Shown: positions 47,189-59,320 of the stretch, piece after piece
How the letters are laid out: every line of letters starts with the position of its first letter
Numbering within the stretch: position 1 is the stretch's first letter
DNA from: Byssothecium circinans
Lineage: Eukaryota > Ascomycota > Dothideomycetes > Pleosporales > Massarinaceae
Assembly (NCBI GenBank): GCA_010015675.1
Contig: ML977007.1
Location: 400,016 to 464,015 of the forward strand
Reading direction: 5' to 3'
DNA length: 64,000 nucleotides
Notes under the pieces: generated by a model
What the model saw: only the letters and a program-made list of their open reading frames with translations
Database searches by the model: none
What the model was told of the DNA's origin: nothing
Translations under genes and position numbers: made by a program

Positions 47189-47681
47189 ATGGGTCGGACG
47201 GGTTGACCGACAAGGAGGAGGAAGAAGATGAAGAGGAGTCGGAGGAGGAGTAAGGCGGTATTGGCGCTGGTGGTCTCCTGTGGTTCTTTCTTCATCTCCA
47301 TTGCATAACCGGGGTTCCTTTCTTTTCTTTCATTTCGATGTGGGATGGTTACCCGGCGAGGGAACCTATATGCACTCCCGCATCATGTCAGCGGGAATTT
47401 ATCTTCTCAACATAGCAGGATAATGATGACTCCGGCGCGAGCATCAAAGGCAGCAGTGACTGTAACATAGCACATCTCTCCCAAAAAATCCAAACTCAAC
47501 ACCACAAAGCCTCTTCATGACCTCGTCAACACACCCTCCAATACACCTCTCACTCAGACAATTCACGAATCTCCCTCAAGAGAAACAGAACCGTCCTAAC
47601 AACCCGCAACACAACTAATATCACTCGCAAGGTGTAAAACCGGCCGGCAGGGATTCAGTCACTCTCAAGTTCATCCAATCT

Positions 47682-49567
47682 TCATCCACCACAACATGCT
47701 GATCTCCCCATTACTCTTTGAAAAAGCCCCCAGACCCCACAGTAGTTCTCGATTAACGAGCAAAGAGTAATGTCCGCATGAGAGATCGAGCATGAAGGGT
47801 GAGTATGTGAAGTCTTCGAACGAAAGAGCGAAACAGAATAAAAAGTCAACCGAATGCTCAATACGCCGACGGAGGAGGCTGAGGATTGGACTTTCCACTT
47901 GCTAGCGAAGGATAAACCCCAGTTCCATCTGGAAAGTTCCATGTAGCGGTGCTGAAGGCTGCCCTTCCAATGTTTGTGTCGTGAAGCACCACTTCGACAG
48001 ATGTACTGTGGTGGGAATGACACGAAAGGAATGTGGATAGACGTTATGTGGATGGGGGCTGGAACTGAAGGAAGAGCGAAATACTTCTTGCAAGATTTAC
48101 CTCTCACTCCGAATCGAACGACTCCGGGAGGAATAGAGTGTTGGAACACACAAGCGAGGAAGGTAAACGTCGACAGAGCCTCATTCCCTTCGAGGAGGGC
48201 TAAGGATGAGCGGCATGCAGAGGAAGAACCGTCGACCAGCAGCCGAAATGTATGAAAAGACTTTGCAATATTGACAGGAACGTAAACGACAAAACGATTG
48301 AACGATCTTGAGAAAGAAAACGACTGGCAGAAAGAAACAAACACAAAGCATAAAGCTTACCTGTCAGAGTATATGCCGTGAGACCAACAGCTTTTACGTA
48401 GTGTGAACGACAGTTCGAAGTCTTATCATCCTCCGAAATGGATGCCGTTCCGGTCCGGATTGGGAGATTGTAGGAGATCGAAGCAGGAGTTGGAATCGAG
48501 CCAACAGCACACCTATGCTTACGCATAGGGGCTTCCATCGTCAAGTCTCCTACAACTTGACGATCCCACCTTCAGAGAGAATGAAAGATGTGCACCTACG
48601 ATTTGCGAGTACTGTGGCTTGCTGATTTAGAAGCTCGGTTGAACACCGCAGCAGCTGTAGGATGGGTTATTTGACATGAAGGAACGCGGAAAGAACGTTC
48701 AGACGCGAGGCTGATTTAAAAGAGTGGGCTGCGTTGTGCCTTCCACACCGATTTCTGAGTAGGAAAGTGCACCATGGGCCATGTCGGAAGCAGCGAACCT
48801 CGACATCCTGGCGCTTCGATCCAACATGGTGAGTATGGATTCTTCTACTGTAAAGCTGAAGCTTCTGCATATGTGTTAGTCGTCGAAAAGGAAGTGAGCT
48901 GGTAGACTGCAGTATCAGATGTTGCTATCATGAAGAAACAGGTATCCGGTTCGTGGTTGTCATGTTCGACCTGAAACGGTAGGCGCAGTTCCGGAGTGTT
49001 GCTGCTCCTGCCGGCATTTGCGCCAGTCATCCAGAGATGTGCGGGCTAGTTTTGGTGTGAAAGACGGCCGACTCTCACTGAAGTCCAGATGAGGATCGAA
49101 ATGAAGTAGCAAATCCATGAACGCAGCACGTTGATATGATTTACAAGGGATAGCATATTGCACGTATCAGGTGCAAAATGACGAAGCTGGGTCACTGGAA
49201 AAATGGCAGAATGACGAGTGATGCTTGTTGTCAGTTTGGAGAACGTTGTGTCCAGAAAGGGGGGAATGGAAAGTCAGCCCATGAGTCCTTCGGAAGGAGG
49301 TTTCTCCCTTTGCTCTAATTTGAAGAGCATGGTCGAGCGTTTATGTTTTTGAGTTACGCAGAGAAATTGTGCCGTTTTCATCTGAAGCAGAGCTAGTCTG
49401 AGACCAGCTCGAGACCGTGGTTTTCGCACAGTATGCTGAAACATGATCTCAAGAAAGACGTTCCGTTCGTCATGGGAATCATTGGCTTGCGTCTGGAGCT
49501 TCAGAGGAGCCTCTGACACAGAATAGAGGAGTCGTTTTGGCAGAGTTGAGATGATCACAGTCTCAAA
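47682..49567 (-). CDS. Exon field of a second intron-rich hypothetical gene
   Basis: Protein-like pieces bounded by splice signals. (1) 49567..49274: acceptor CACCCAG, then VIISTLPKRLLYSVSEAPLK... and LRLALLQMKTAQFLCVTQKH, ending in TGA. (2) About 49191..49082: acceptor GACCCAG, LRHFAPDTCNMLSLVNHINV and a membrane-like SWICYFISILIW, donor TCA|GTGAGAG. (3) 48864..48667: acceptor CTAACACATATGCAG, KLQLYSRRIHTHHVGSKRQD... to TAA. (4) About 48538..48363: ...SIPTPASISYNLPIRTG... ending at GTAAGC. (5) A frame to 47682 with a GTAAAT donor near 48094. Phases between pieces could not all be reconciled, so this may be one gene, two genes or a decayed locus. Confidence 0.35.
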
Positions 49568-50561
49568 TCCTGGGTGCAAAATGCCGCAGCCATCTCATCT
49601 CAATGCGTAGGTCTTCAAATCATGGTTCACCCACGCAGGCGTTGTAGCACCATTTTCGCAAGTGAGAGAGAACCGCGCGCCATGTCCATGGCACATCTCG
49701 CACCCAATGCACACAGGATGATGGAGATGCATGCCCAGCTGCTTGCAGGAGCTTGTCCACGAGACTAGCAAACTCCTGAGCTGCGTAGAATCGCCCCAGA
49801 CGTTTTCGTCGACTTCCTACAACTTTTCATCCATCGACAAGCACTCCAACATCGTGCTGAGGCGCTGGTGGGTGGGATTACTGCCGTAGTCTCAGGTAAT
49901 TGGTCCGTGCGAGTCGTCCGTAAAATTGGGGTGGAGCGTTTCGTCTCCCTCCCCACCACAACACCGCGAACCACCCCATCTACAGCACCACCCCTTCTTG
50001 TCAGGCGACGAGCCTGCTTGATCGTGGTCTCCTCATGATTCTTTGACGCCTCCTTGCTGTTTCTGCGTCTTCGGGCGTCAAGAGCGGGCGCGGCGGGTGT
50101 CCTCCTGTCGTGATTGCTACCCTTACTTGCTTGACAAGACCACCACAACACCACACTCACCCCTATACAACACGGAGAGGCCAGCAGACAGAGAACGGTA
50201 CGTTCTCCTATCCTCTATGCCTTTGACTGCCGCTCTGAGCTCGCCTGCTTGGTGCTGAGCTCGACGCCTTGTCGCTGAGGCTCCGGGTCTCTCTGCGCCT
50301 TCACCCTCTCCGCAAGACCACAATACCCACGACGACGCTGACTATCGATACCAGACATTTAGGATCTCGATACTCCTTTGCAAGCCGAGAGCGAGCAACA
50401 GCATCCTCTGCACTCCAGTGTAAGCCGCAGCAACGCTCTGGGTTTGCAGCGCGCTCATGGGAGGCCACGGGATAGCTATCAACATCCGCCGCACCAAGAT
50501 CCCCACAACACCAACTTCATCAAGGCGACAGGGCATCTGGCTTTGATCATCATCGCTCACG
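49568..50561. other. Gene-poor stretch
   Basis: No supported gene; leader of the small gene at 50562. Confidence 0.3.
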
Positions 50562-50912
50562 ATGGCAAGCAGCTCGACAACTTCAGGTACAGTAAGTACG
50601 TCACCTTCTGCGTCGTCGCTGGCAGCTTGCTGCGTCGAATACCTCCGCGGGGCAATCGAACCCCTCACCACCATGTCCACATACTGGCATCTCCATTAGT
50701 CCGACAGAAGCGACGCGTTCGATAGCATCGAGCATATTGTGGCCCGCCAGCTCTGCTCGTCACCTCCTTCAACACCGTCGTGCATCGAGCTCCTGCTGTG
50801 GTGGATACCCGACTTCCGAGGCACCACCCGTCCCAGCGACGATAGCTGTCACCAAGCCTTAGATATTTGCGGATGGTATACTGTAGCCATCGTATACGAA
50901 GGCGCTGACTGA
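50562..50912 (+). CDS. Small hypothetical protein, two exons
   Basis: Exons 50562..50591 (MASSSTTSGT) and 50700..50912, joined in phase 0 over a 108-bp intron with a consensus GTAAGTACG donor and a CATTAG acceptor. Product 80 aa: SDRSDAFDSIEHIVARQLCS, ELLLWWIPDFRGT, CGWYTVAIVYEGAD. A second acceptor (CTGACTGATTCGCAG at 50905-50919) opens GTFTNSEYRSRGIDPEVHGP, so alternative or further exons are possible. No family recognised. Confidence 0.45.
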
Positions 50913-50919
50913 TTCGCAG

Positions 50920-51418
50920 GGTACGTTCACAAACTCCGAATATCGCTCGCGGGGCATCGATCCGGAGGTACATGGTCCGCCTAAGCACGTAGGCTCCTCT
51001 TAAACGTTACGGGATGGCCGTTGCGGATCCAATGCTGTACCCATGCCCTGCACTCAACTTCGAGCATCATGCTAGCATCCCGCGAGCAATTCGGAGCTGA
51101 AAGGGAGCGGAATCGAGTTCAACGTCGACAACCCCAAACCACTGAACTACTCGAGCAGTATGGAAGCGGTGGGCGAAACAGCGAAATACACCCTGCGGCT
51201 TGATCGGATCCGATACATCCTCCACCGATGCTGGCCCGGCCAGCATCTGGTCGTCTGAATAGACCACATGTGTGACAGCGGCAGCTTCACGCCCTCAGAT
51301 ATACTGCCCACTCGGCACAGCAGGGGACAAGGACAAGATTGTCACCAACCAGTTTCACGCCAAGTTCCCTATGAAGCGGAAGGTGATTCGCGACTTTGAT
51401 AGTGGCCTCCGTGCCTGA
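50920..51418 (+). CDS. Exon-like pieces downstream of the 50562 gene
   Basis: Three coding-like pieces. GTFTNSEYRSRGIDPEVHG starts at 50920 with a possible GTAGGC donor near 50986. ELKGSGIEFNVDNPKPLNYS... and YTLRLDRIRYILHRCWPGQH run from an acceptor at 51075 to TGA at 51256. IYCPLGTAGDKDKIVTNQFH... runs from an acceptor at 51298 to TGA at 51416. All read forward in splice-like order, but donors for the second piece were not found. Perhaps the rest of the 50562 gene, or its decayed copy. Confidence 0.3.
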
Positions 51419-51829
51419 ACAGTCCGAAGACAGGAGAGTACGAACACGTGTCTTGTACGGATCCGATGTTCGCCTGGCTGATAGCTTGGGCCGTAATGAG
51501 ACGTTGGGTCGATCTCCCAGTTTAGTGCGAGGATACGATACACCACATTTCAGCGCTCCCATTCGACAGACGTTCGACTTAGCCACGGCCATATGGAAAG
51601 GCCGGTATGCGCAGTATTTTCAACGCCCACCTTTCTGGTGTCTTGACCGGATCCGAATTGCCGCCATTGAGCGGTGTGTAGATGCTCGCGTGGGCCATGC
51701 ATCTTTGGAGAGAGGGAGACGACCGCGCCAAGATGGAGTTGGTCGGTACCCACCCCATTCTCGGGAGCGTGGTGCGATCGGAATCACCTGGGGCCAACTC
51801 CATCTCCCTTTGTCCCGTATTGCGAGCAT

Positions 51830-54616
51830 GACTGCAGTTGTCAACGCCAACAACAACAACCACGGCTCCCAACAAGGCGGGCCTTCTTCTACGTCCTCGG
51901 CCGTTAGAGAGCCAGTCACCATGCAGCAGCCTTCCCGCCAGTCGAGCGTGGACCCAACCGCGTTCGAAGATGACGACCTTTTCCTCAACTTGAGGCCAGT
52001 CCACGATCGAACGCCAACCCCGCATCCTGCCTCGCAACCCTGTGACGAGAGGGCTTTAGATTCAATGCTCTTCGAAGACGACGACCTTTTTCTCCAGCCC
52101 TCGGAGAACCACGAGTCCCCACCATTTCCGTCGATCCCGACCGAAGCCCACCGTCTTCAATCTTCTCGCGGTACATCTCCTATGATGGATCTATCCTGTT
52201 CTGGACCCCAGCGGCACTGTCATGATGATGTGAAGATAGTGCCGTCGTCGAGACAACATCAACGAGCGTATCCACGACCTATCCCGACGAGGTGATCAGT
52301 GGCAAATCCTGAGGTTTGATTTCCTCGCCGGGCACAGATGAATTTCGACGATTACGTCTAGCAAGTCGGTGTCCTGTTCGCGTAGGATTATGCCGCCTGG
52401 CCAAGACTCTGGTACAGAAGAAGGCCGATCGAGCCGCCAAAGAACAGAACGAGCGTCGTTGGCTCGTCATCCATGGGTTCGACGTCGAGTGCTATGCGAA
52501 CAGAACAACAGCAGTTCCGTCCCGGATACCTGTAGGCAGAAGAACACCGAACGGGCAGCCAAAGAGCAGAATGAGCGTCGTCGCCTCATTAAGCATGGGT
52601 TCGACGCTGGCGTGGAGGTCAACTTTAATGAGGATGGTCAACCAGACCAGGAACCTGTATGGTGACCCTGCGACGACGTACCTAGAAGGTCACCCAGGAT
52701 CCGACGAAGTATTCCGTGGTACTGAGTCTTTGCAGCCTCTGCACTTCAAAGTCCGCAAGTCGGCCAGTGGAAATGATGCCAATGCACTCTTTAAGAACAC
52801 TGTTGCCGACTTCCCCGACATACCCGATGAGATCTCCGCCTACATGGAAGGCAGAAAGGCGTATATGAAGGCTTTGATGAACGTCATGACAGGCAAACCG
52901 CTTCATCCTGGATACCTGCCTGTACAAGGTCGCAGCATGGCAGACTCTACTCGTATGGCGGGTCCCGGACATTCGAATTGTTCTTCATTGAAGAGGAAAA
53001 GAAGAGTGAGGTATCGTTGACGACGTAAAAGTCTGTCTGATTCGTGTTATCTCCAACGATGTCGCGACATGATTGCTGGGTGCCGCAGGAGTATTTCTAG
53101 CCGGGACGAGAGTCCAACAACGACGATCGTCGCAAATGCGAGAATTGGAAGCCAACATCGAGACACTCGTGGCCCAGCACTGCGTGGAGTGGGTGTCTAA
53201 GAGCAAACCCGGAGAGAAAACCCGGAATTGGATGGCTTCCCGCTCAAGCTCGGCCAGATATGGATGCCTTCGAGCGTGGCGATATCGACTCCCAGGCTGA
53301 AGCTATGAACGACTACGCCCAGAATGTCGAGGAGCACGGGTTCTCCGAGGAAAATGCTCGCTTCTTTTGCTCGCCGCGAAATGGACCTCGACGCCGGAAG
53401 CCACAACGACTAGGTATCGGACAAGGAGCGCGACAGGATGGTTGGGATTCGGACCTACTGTGTGACCTCGACGAGAGCAGTACCTCTACCGTGCGCCGCT
53501 CAATGACTGTGGGCAAGGATGAAGATCTCCCAGAATCTATGAAACCCCTCATATATCTCAAGCGTTGAATTGCCGCCGCCAACGAAGAAGCCTCCCGAGT
53601 ATCCTTAGCTCTTCACGACTCTTCGAGCCCCGAAGATCAAGGTCTCCCCATAGCACTACCAAAGGACACGTCGTCGCCTCTACTTCCAAAGACGAAGCTC
53701 CCGGTCGATCCCCGTTTAGAATCCTGCAAAACCAACTTGCCCGCCCCCAATCGTAGCGCTACTCTGCCAGTGTCCGTGATGATATGATGGTGGCCCATCA
53801 AATCTTTGTGAACACAGCCAAGGAAGTCCTCACTGAGGAATAGATGCGTCTTTTGTTTGGCAATTGCAAGGACGTCGAGGCGTTTCCGCATCACCTCTGG
53901 AAAGACCTTAAAAACGCCATCAGGCCTATTGTCAATCAAACACCGCCGAGCGAGCACTCGGAGGAGCCATACGACGAGTTTCTGTGCTGCACCCCGGAGA
54001 ATGGTCGCCGGCAAAAATAGGTGAGGTTATGTTGAAGGCAACTGTCAAGATGGAGCGCGTCTACACTGCCTCGACCACCCAGACGCGCCACACTTTACAA
54101 GGACACCCCCAAGGGGTACATCTCGGCTGGGATGATGCCACAGCTGCGGTGGAATCGAAATCGAAGTTCAACGAACTTGAAAAGTCCAGGGCTGAAATCC
54201 TCAGGCTCGCTCGAACATACCTGACGCCTTCAGACCGCGGTCTACCCGAGACAGCCATGGAGAAGGCGTTGACGGTCCAACCGAGACCTTGGGCACAGCC
54301 TTGGGCGCATCCTTGGGCGCCAAAGCAGCGCAGTCAGTTCGAGAAGGAGAGCGAGTACCAGGAGCAAACTTCGGATTGGGCGAAGGGGAAGTGGAAACAG
54401 TACGAGGAGCCGGCGCGACACAGTGGCAACACTGAGGGGCACACCTTCATCGCGGAAGAGTTTGGGGAGTACATGCGGGAGGACTCATCGCCCAGTTTTG
54501 ATGACTTGCTAAAGTCCATGCCCAAGGGCTGGGCGCAGAAGCGTCCCCAGATGCCGACTCAGACGCCGCAAGTGGCTTCAGCACTGCGCGTGCAGCTTGG
54601 TGACGCCCGTTCGTGA
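51830..54616 (+). pseudogene. Broken gene with a Dbl-homology (RhoGEF)-like segment
   Basis: ATG at 51830 opens a disordered, Ser/Pro-rich region with two copies of FEDDDLFL (about 51964 and 52072). Coding text then continues in changing frames: NINERIHDLSRRGDQWQILR (52251-52310), a duplicated AAKEQNERR(W/R)L block (52432 and 52558), and 52624-53020 (...ADFPDIPDEISAYMEGRKAY...). DH-like text follows: DDMMVAHQIFVNTAKEVLTE, a TAG, MRLLFGNCKDVEAFPHHLWK. After a frame change near 54000 come IGEVMLKATVKMERVYTAST and a tail to 54616. A DH core resembles this order (…LFGN…F…L…IG…F), but the remaining DH helices are not evident. At least three frame changes and one stop are seen. A RhoGEF relative is inference. 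Confidence 0.35.
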
Positions 54617-55080
54617 ACTCACTGTTTGGCGGGGCCACATATACCAGTCAAATAATGGAGGATGACCCTGACTTGTTCAAGTCCATGCCCAAGGGCTGGG
54701 CGCAGAAGTCTCCCCAGATGCCGACTCAGGCACCGTAAGTGGTCTCCACATGCTGATGTTCCTCAAAAAAGCGATTGACAAGTGTAGAAAGGGAATGGCC
54801 CATGGTCTTGAGGTTGGCTACTCAGATCACCCCGCTATACCGACGAAGAACTGCCCGATTCCGGTGTGGGAGTGGGTGATGCAGGCTGGGACCGAGACGT
54901 GCATTTTTTGTATGAAGTTCATTGTCTGGACGGCCGTTCGTGAACTCACTGTTTGGCGAGGCCACACATACCAGTCAAATGCATGGAGGCTGACCCTGAC
55001 TTGATCAAGTCCATGCCTAAGGGCTGGGCGCAGAAGTGTCCCCAACACTGCGCGTGCAGCTTGGTGAGGGCTGTTCGTGG
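54508..55080 (+). repeat. Dispersed direct repeats derived from a coding segment
   Basis: A block coding SMPKGWAQK occurs at about 54516, 54684 and 55011. A linked block starting CGTTCGTGAACTCACTGTTT occurs at about 54608 and 54936, and a CACTGCGCGTGCAGCTTGGT block at about 54583 and 55045. The order is kept, so a unit of roughly 170-330 bp was duplicated at least twice within the 3' part of the broken gene. Confidence 0.7.
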
Positions 55081-57180
55081 CTCGCCTGGACTGGTGCTCT
55101 CTGGGCGAGCAACTTGGTCCCCGAGCCGCTTCTCTCAGCCCTATGCGCACTGAGCTCTTTCGAGCAGCAGGAGCCAAAGCTTGGCCCACAGAAGCATATG
55201 AAGCTTGGCTGACGGGGAACTATTCAGTCAGGTGTGCTTAAGAACGTTGCATGGCACAAAAATGGGACGTACTACATCATGACCGATAACCAGCATTGGG
55301 ATTTCAAGTCGGAGGCCGTGGTGCGATAGCAAAAAGCTCTCAATGCTAGCTGTCGGTGGTGCAATCATCTTGTATCCCGCCTGGCATGGCTCGCGGAGAG
55401 ATATTCGCGGATGGTAATGACAATGCCGAGGACAGAAACGTCACAGGGACGGCGATATCCTGTCTCCAATGTGCCATCCATCTGGACACGGGGGCTTCTG
55501 AGCCTAGATCGCCCAAGGATGGATTGACCACAATTTCCAATCATCTCATCGACGCCGCTAAAGGCGGAACCAAGCTTCACAAGAGATGGTGACCGGACCA
55601 CAAGCACGACTGCGACGCTCATTCCACCGCATTCCCATTGGCCTTGATGTCGAGCTTGCACATTCCGAGACGGATCTCTCAATTATGAGCCGAGAACCAA
55701 GAACATGTGGAGGGCGCTACTGAGAAGGGGATTTTTGGGGTCGATGGCATTAAGAAGATTTTGCAGCACCCAGAGTGCTTGAAGAAAGACCTAACGTATG
55801 AGGAGAAGACCAACATGGAGTTGAGCGCGGGAAAGCTGCGGAGAGGTCGGGTCGTAGATGTGAGTTCATGTCACTACCTTCGCTGTCGAGATTGTGGTTG
55901 CTGACTTCGCGATAGAGTTGAATGGAATTCAAACCCCCACTTTGTCGGATCGCGATATTGCGTGCTGAGGTCGATGTCGAGTTAATCCATGCATTGTGAT
56001 GTGCAGGCACAATGCCAGAGGTCAGATGGAGAGTCGAAGAAGCCACCAGTGATCGCCCACAGCGTTGCGAAGAATAACATATACCTGGTACTATCTCTTA
56101 ATTCATTCCCAATACTATCTCTTGACATTTCGCTGACACTGCAGGGATTCGTGGTGCTTCCGATCCAACTCTCCATCGTCAGGCCAGTGCCTTCTCTCGC
56201 GAAGAAGGGTGGCATTGAGGTCTCGAAAGAGAGGTATGAATCGTATTTCGATGAAAGGTCTCAAAGGCAAGGGTTGCGGGGATCGACTTGCGTATTGCCG
56301 ACTCTGTTCAGGTATGTCAGTTTATACCCAACTTGGAAGCCATTCCGCGGAGGTGGTAGGCAGAGAATTCTCAACTTACATTGCCGCAATCTCGCCGAAG
56401 CTGAGATCGAGTCCTGTTACCGCCACATCCCTGTCGGGGCCCCCGATAAAGCCTCGACGAAGCCATTCCGGGCTTTTGCACTGCAAGAAGAACTCCCATT
56501 TGCACTCAAGGGCATTGGCCATACTGTTCGTTGTTGTGTGGGCCTTCCTGGTTCCTTCCGGATTATTGTCCATGTTCTTGGGATTCCAGTACCGGTCCCA
56601 CCTTGACTGATGGGATACTGGCCCATGAGCATGGTGGCCCACATCCACGTCAAGGGCCATTTCCCAAGAAAGCCGCCTCTTTTGTCCATCCTGCTGCCGC
56701 TGCCGTCTCGAAATGTGTGCATTGGGGATGTGTGCCACCTACCTTGGTCTATCTCGGCGAAGCTCGGGCATCGGTATCCGTTGCTGTCGCACAATGCAGC
56801 TGACTACATTGTGGGAGGTACATGATATCAGTACCGGTACTGTTCTTCAATGAGGTCAGCCTGTGTTCTAAAAATGTTGTCGGATTCATCTCGTGGACGC
56901 ATTTCTGTCCGGAAATGCCGCCATCGAATGCTTCTCATCAACCCCGCTTCAAAGCAGCAATTGTAGCAATGACACTGCTCCTGCCCCCTCTTCGGAAGGA
57001 AAACAAGAGTAGCTTCATCATCATCACTAGCCCTCTAGTGCTACTCGCGTACCTTTGGTATGTTTTGTGCGTCGCGCTGTTAGCGGGGGACTCGGAGATC
57101 CGCATCAATGGAGTCTGGCGCAGACCGAGTCGCAGCTGTCGAAGGTCGTCTCCTCGAAGTTAAAGACCTCTAGAAGCTCG
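55081..57180 (+). pseudogene. Further broken coding text
   Basis: Forward coding-like blocks in different frames. 55212-55329 contains NVAWHKNGTYYIMTDNQHWD. 55380-55592 contains ARGEIFADGNDNAEDRNVTG and HLDTGASEPRSPKDGLTTIS. 55707-55860 contains KGIFGVDGIKKILQHPECLK and EEKTNMELSAGKLRRGRVVD. 56175-56606 contains LAKKGGIEVSKERYESYFDE and EELPFALKGIGHTVRC. 57109-57180 (MESGADRVAAVEGRLLEVKD) has a TAG two codons on, before KLAMGRK. No family recognised. Confidence 0.3.
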
Positions 57181-59320
57181 CGATGGGAAGAAAAAGCCTT
57201 GCTTCTTTTGTCGTCGCTCATGCTGGCTATGGATGTCGGGGGCGGGGCGGGGCGGGGGGGGTGAAGGAGGGTCTCGTGCTGAAGGCGCGCCTTGCAGTCG
57301 ACGTGAAAAGAGGAAAGGGTACTTACGAGGTGTCTGATGGCGCTTTCATACGCAGCTTCATCAATAGCGATTTCGCTTTGGTGTTGAGGTCGTTAGGTTG
57401 GGAGCCCCTCCTGGGGGCTTCGGTCGCAACGATGGGAGCGGTCGAGCCCGGAGGTCTGCGACACGCCCAACACCGTCCCAGCAGTTCTTCAAATTAGCTG
57501 AGACGAGGCAATACATTACCTGATGCCTATCCGCGCGCCGAAAAGTTCAGCAAAGGCTTGGTGTTGGTGTTGTGGCCGGGGGTAGGGTGAGCGACGGCGG
57601 CCACTCCGTCTCCTCCGCCGCCTCGCGCGAGCGCCCCAACGCACTAGAATTGCAGCAAAGGTCATGAGGAGTACTTACTCAGTATTCTGATGTCCATCTC
57701 GTTGTCCGAGCTGCCCAATTCGGGGTTGTGGTTGTTGGGGTGGGGAGGGAGTGGTTTGGTGTTGGTGTTGGTGGATATCGCGACATGAAGGGGCGCAGAC
57801 CAACCACCTTTACCAGCTCGCAGCCTCGCCACACCCCCACCACGAGCCGGATACGTATGAAACTTCCTGAGGAGTCTATTATGTGGTATACCATCTCCAT
57901 CGTCTACTCCAATTTTTTCTGCATCCCTCGTGCATATCGTGGTGGACGGGGAGGCGCGCAAAATCTCGGAGGTTTGGCCGACGTGAAGGCGAGAGCACGT
58001 CGGCGAGGGCAGCCAGGGGGGCAGCAGGTGAGAGAAGCCCAACACAGGATCACTTACATGCAGTCTGCCACGCGATGAAGGGAGTGGGCTGTCGTGGTCG
58101 GCTCGTGAGAATGGCGGGCGGCATTGAGGGAGGGAGCGGGGAGCGCAGGGTCAGCGAGCTGCAGTCCTGGAGGGGCAGCATATACACAAGTATGTTGCCA
58201 AACGCTACACCGTCCTCTTCCTATGTCTTGCTAACAGACATAATCAGGAGCGCACCATCTACCGTTAGCGGAGAACCACAACTGCAACCACAGCCCGCAA
58301 CACAACACGCAACATCACCGCGCACATGCAATCCGCCGGACTAAGACTATATAGCAGCGACTCTTCAACACCTCTCGAGCTGCTCATTGGCATGTAGACT
58401 CTCGACACCAACCCATGCAACTAGTACAGCTCGCGCAAGCTATGAACGGCCGTCAATTCCACATCTTCGAGCATCGGACATGCACAACACGCCATCTACA
58501 GTATTCTCTTCTCCTCCCCCCGGCCACCCACGACATGCGCCAATCGCCCAAAACCTCGACTCCGGTCACGAAGTCGGTGAAAGTCGGTCAGATATACTAC
58601 AGACTACAGATGGCGCAATTCTCACAGCATGCGACTTGAAAATGCGACCTGAGGATTTGAGATAGAGAGCATGAAAGCGAGGGAGAGAAACAACCCTCGG
58701 ATTTAACAAAGGTTGACAAAGGGAGATGCTGGTATGCTGTGTTGACTTGGCGAAAGTGACTGGGAAAGAAGAATGGAAGGAATGCATCTTGTTTGACTTA
58801 TGGTCCGTGCATGATCTCTGACGTACTGTACGACCAACGGTATATGCCAGGCACCTATCTCTTCACGCTGTGTTTGTTTGCCGGGATAATCTACAAAGGA
58901 AAGGGAGGGTTGATTCAGAGGACGAGAAATGACGTGGACGGTGAGATGGAGAGAGACATCAAAAAGAAATCAGAGCTCTTTTCATCAAGTTTATATCCAG
59001 GGCTAATGAACTCGAGACGTGAACCAAATTATATCACAAATTCATCAAAGCGAAAATTGACTCGAAGAAATGTTTCGACTAACCGGCCTCGAGTGGGCAG
59101 TCGTCCCGTCTTTATACTTTTCTCGCTTCGCTTAGCACCCCTGCCTTGGCTAGTGCACATGTTGCCCCACTTTTCCAGCCCAATCACCGCAACCTCCATT
59201 GTACACACTTCAACCACACCTCATTGGAACCCGCATCAACATCAAACAGCAACACAACCGCCGCCTCGCCCTCGAAAACCCACGATTGCGCTCCTCCCGC
59301 GCTCGCTCCGACATGCGATA
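57181..59320. other. G/GT-rich gene-poor stretch before slx4
   Basis: A frame continues to about 57497. G-rich runs lie at 57237-57262 and GGTGTTGGTGTTGG text near 57562 and 57756. No gene supported at 57500-59320. The slx4 reading frame is open back to 58793 but that part does not look like protein. Confidence 0.35.

Noticed and set aside
48465..48545. tRNA-like fold on the minus strand (TTGG-CTCGATT-CCAA arm, about 71 nt, possible acceptor stem)
   Set aside because: The T-loop lacks the usual first T, the D-stem does not pair, and the apparent anticodon arm is a 7-bp palindrome with a 4-nt loop; it also overlaps a coding-like exon.
51830..57180. Repeat-induced point mutation (RIP) as the cause of the stops
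   Set aside because: A few TAG stops would fit C-to-T change, but the region is not AT-rich and frame changes are as frequent as stops, so RIP alone does not explain it.
58793..59320. N-terminal extension of the slx4 reading frame
   Set aside because: In frame but rich in improbable residue runs and without relation to Slx4; the ATG at 59321 gives a natural start.
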